Below, in pieces: positions 5,570-6,682 of a DNA stretch of 6,682 nucleotides (the first letter of the stretch is position 1; every line of letters begins with the position of its first letter). A program made the translations under genes and the position numbers. The DNA is from an uncultured Rhodobiaceae bacterium (lineage in GTDB: Archaea; Thermoplasmatota; Poseidoniia; Poseidoniales; Poseidoniaceae). The notes under the pieces were generated by a model. The model searched no databases. It was not told the DNA's origin and saw only the letters and a list, made by a program, of their open reading frames with translations. The stretch lies in NCBI GenBank assembly GCA_937911445.1, contig CALDQY010000098.1, positions 1 to 6,682 on the forward strand, written 5' to 3'.

Positions 5570-6517
5570 TTACTCTTCTTCTCTTACCTTTTCCTTCGAT
5601 TGGAAGGTAACGAGTCCAAGGATGCCAACGGCCAAGAACACCATGACTGGCAAGATCACCGGTAGTTCGGTCCCTTCCTCAAGAGCACTCGATTGGACTG
5701 CAAGTTCAACAACACCAAGGGGTTGTGCATTCATGATGTTACGAGTTTTGAGTGCTTCCCCGGTGTATTCATGAACAACAATGACCGACCATTCTTCCAG
5801 GTTTTGAGTCGGGTATGAGGCAACAAATGGCGCCTCTATGGACGCATCGATTGCGAGCATTTCACCTTCCATTGGAAACTCTGCAAGACCAACAAGCACT
5901 CTGTCACGGTGCTTTTCACCGGGATTATCAAATCCTTCAGGGACTGTTTTCTTGTGTTCGACAAAGAGAATCGTGTATTGTGTACCATTGACGATTTCGT
6001 TTCCTTTTGGAGGCATAACCGTCACCGTAAGATGCGTCTCGTTGGTTTGAGCCGTCACTGTCAACTTGGTGTACCCTCTTTGATTTGATTCAGCTCGCAG
6101 AATGTCACTTGTAACGTCAGGCCAAGAGGGCACACCTTCACGAATCACCCCGTTGTTGACCACGAAAGATGGGTAGCCTGGAATACTCGTATTGTTGTGC
6201 TGATTTATGTACCGCTGTAAACGGTATTTCGCAGCATCTGGAGCAAACGCATCGCCTTCGTCTGGATGGTAGGAGACCATCGCTATGCGCTTGCCATGCT
6301 CTTCCGCAACGATGCTGAGATCAGGGTCGATTTCAGCGCAACGTGTACACCAAGTCGCAGTGTATTCCTCGACAAGGATGCTGTATCCTCCTTCGACAAC
6401 GGCCCAACCGTCCCATTCACTTGGTTCGATTGAACGAGCGTTCGCAAAAGGCATCACGAGCAAAATGCAACACAAGATGATGGCCGTGCGTGTTGCGCCC
6501 ATGGTTCGCCCAAACAT
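5570..6517 (-). CDS. Secreted thioredoxin-fold protein with CTRC motif and C-terminal membrane anchor
   Basis: Exported 315-residue protein. Residues 1-27 form a signal peptide (TAIILCCILLVMPFANA, cut after ANA). The thioredoxin-fold region follows: strand YSILVEEYTATW, CTRC (Cys57, Cys60), helix, strand IAMVSYHP, a helical insert, and IPGYPSFVVNNG with cis-Pro116. Overall order recalls the Omp28 and DUF1223 thioredoxin-like families. Residues 150-275 are beta-rich and unassigned. A membrane helix (about 286-305, VILPVMVFLAVGILGLVTF) and a basic then acidic tail anchor it with the redox domain outside. The mature protein has only the CxxC cysteines. Three N-x-S/T sites (109, 159, 177) could carry N-glycans. 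The ATG at 6517 is set by GGAGGT three bases upstream. It may be an isomerase, reductase or second oxidase working beside the VKOR pair; which one is not decidable here. Confidence 0.85.
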   Translation of the reverse strand: MFGRTMGATRTAIILCCILLVMPFANARSIEPSEWDGWAVVEGGYSILVEEYTATWCTRCAEIDPDLSIVAEEHGKRIAMVSYHPDEGDAFAPDAAKYRLQRYINQHNNTSIPGYPSFVVNNGVIREGVPSWPDVTSDILRAESNQRGYTKLTVTAQTNETHLTVTVMPPKGNEIVNGTQYTILFVEHKKTVPEGFDNPGEKHRDRVLVGLAEFPMEGEMLAIDASIEAPFVASYPTQNLEEWSVIVVHEYTGEALKTRNIMNAQPLGVVELAVQSSALEEGTELPVILPVMVFLAVGILGLVTFQSKEKVREEE

Positions 6518-6520
6518 TCG

Positions 6521-6526
6521 ACCTCC
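6521..6526 (-). promoter_or_regulatory. Shine-Dalgarno of the secreted thioredoxin-fold gene
   Basis: GGAGGT on the minus strand ends three bases before the ATG at 6517. It supports this ATG over the in-frame ATG five codons later. A TATA-like TAAATT lies about 33-38 bases upstream of the ATG, so this transcript probably has a short leader. Confidence 0.55.
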
Positions 6527-6566
6527 TTCATCTCATCGTTTCTTCCACGAATTTACGGAAGGTGTT

Positions 6567-6682
6567 ATGTCTGCGTGGACTCGCAGTAGAAACTGGGGAA
6601 TCCACATGGCTGACCACTGGATTGAGAATCACAAGCGTGATTCATGGCGTCGTCAAGCCAAAGCCAGTGGATATCGGGCCCG
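6567..6682 (+). CDS. rlmE: Ribosomal RNA large subunit 2'-O-methyltransferase, RlmE/FtsJ type, 5' end only
   Basis: Only the first 38 codons are present; the gene runs off the right edge. The visible part has WIENHKRDSWRRQAKASGYRAR, the N-terminal pattern of FtsJ/RlmE enzymes (compare WLQEH...AxKxGxRSR), which use S-adenosylmethionine to methylate a ribose in 23S rRNA. The catalytic K-D-K-E residues lie beyond the window. Two in-frame starts are possible. ATG 6567 has GGAAGGTG only two bases upstream. ATG 6606 gives a product starting MADHW, which is closer to the usual family N-terminus. It is divergent from the secreted thioredoxin-fold gene and sits in an unrelated housekeeping context. 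Confidence 0.72.
   Translation, partial: MSAWTRSRNWGIHMADHWIENHKRDSWRRQAKASGYRA

Overview
The window looks like part of a marine archaeal genome, most likely a Marine Group II euryarchaeon (Candidatus Poseidoniales). This is an inference without a search. It rests on the gene mix (exported subtilase with P-domain and thrombospondin-type-3 repeats, archaeal-type GalE-like epimerase, membrane thioredoxins plus VKOR, RlmE/FtsJ), moderate base composition, very tight packing, and both strong GGTGA-type ribosome sites and genes with no visible leader. No RNA gene, CRISPR array, insertion sequence or phage gene was seen.

Layout. Bases 1-2235 (minus) hold the N-terminal 745 codons of a secreted kexin/furin-like protease whose 3' end lies beyond base 1. 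An 84-base divergent gap follows. Bases 2320-5206 (plus) form a four-gene run: a GalE-like nucleotide-sugar epimerase, a membrane-anchored CGYC thioredoxin-fold protein, a five-helix VKOR-family membrane protein, and an N-anchored, His-rich protein of unknown function. This run meets a small acidic gene (5203-5466, minus) tail to tail, sharing the bases TTAA as both stop codons. Next on the minus strand (5570-6517) is a second secreted thioredoxin-fold protein with a CTRC motif and a C-terminal membrane anchor. A 49-base gap separates it from the divergent 5' end of an rRNA 2'-O-methyltransferase gene (RlmE/FtsJ type) cut by the window edge.

How the genes may work together. The VKOR and the adjacent thioredoxin-fold protein have the parts of an extracytoplasmic disulfide-forming pair: a quinone-linked oxidase and its DsbA-like partner. 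The His-rich protein starts five bases after the VKOR stop codon and carries exactly two cysteines, so it is a candidate substrate, partner or metal-handling accessory. The second thioredoxin-fold protein could be another oxidase, isomerase or reductase on the same side of the membrane. The neighbouring protease has six cysteines that fall in pairs by domain, as expected for a disulfide-bonded exported protein. The most interesting part of the window is therefore this compact exported-protein folding locus with its uncharacterised His-rich member.
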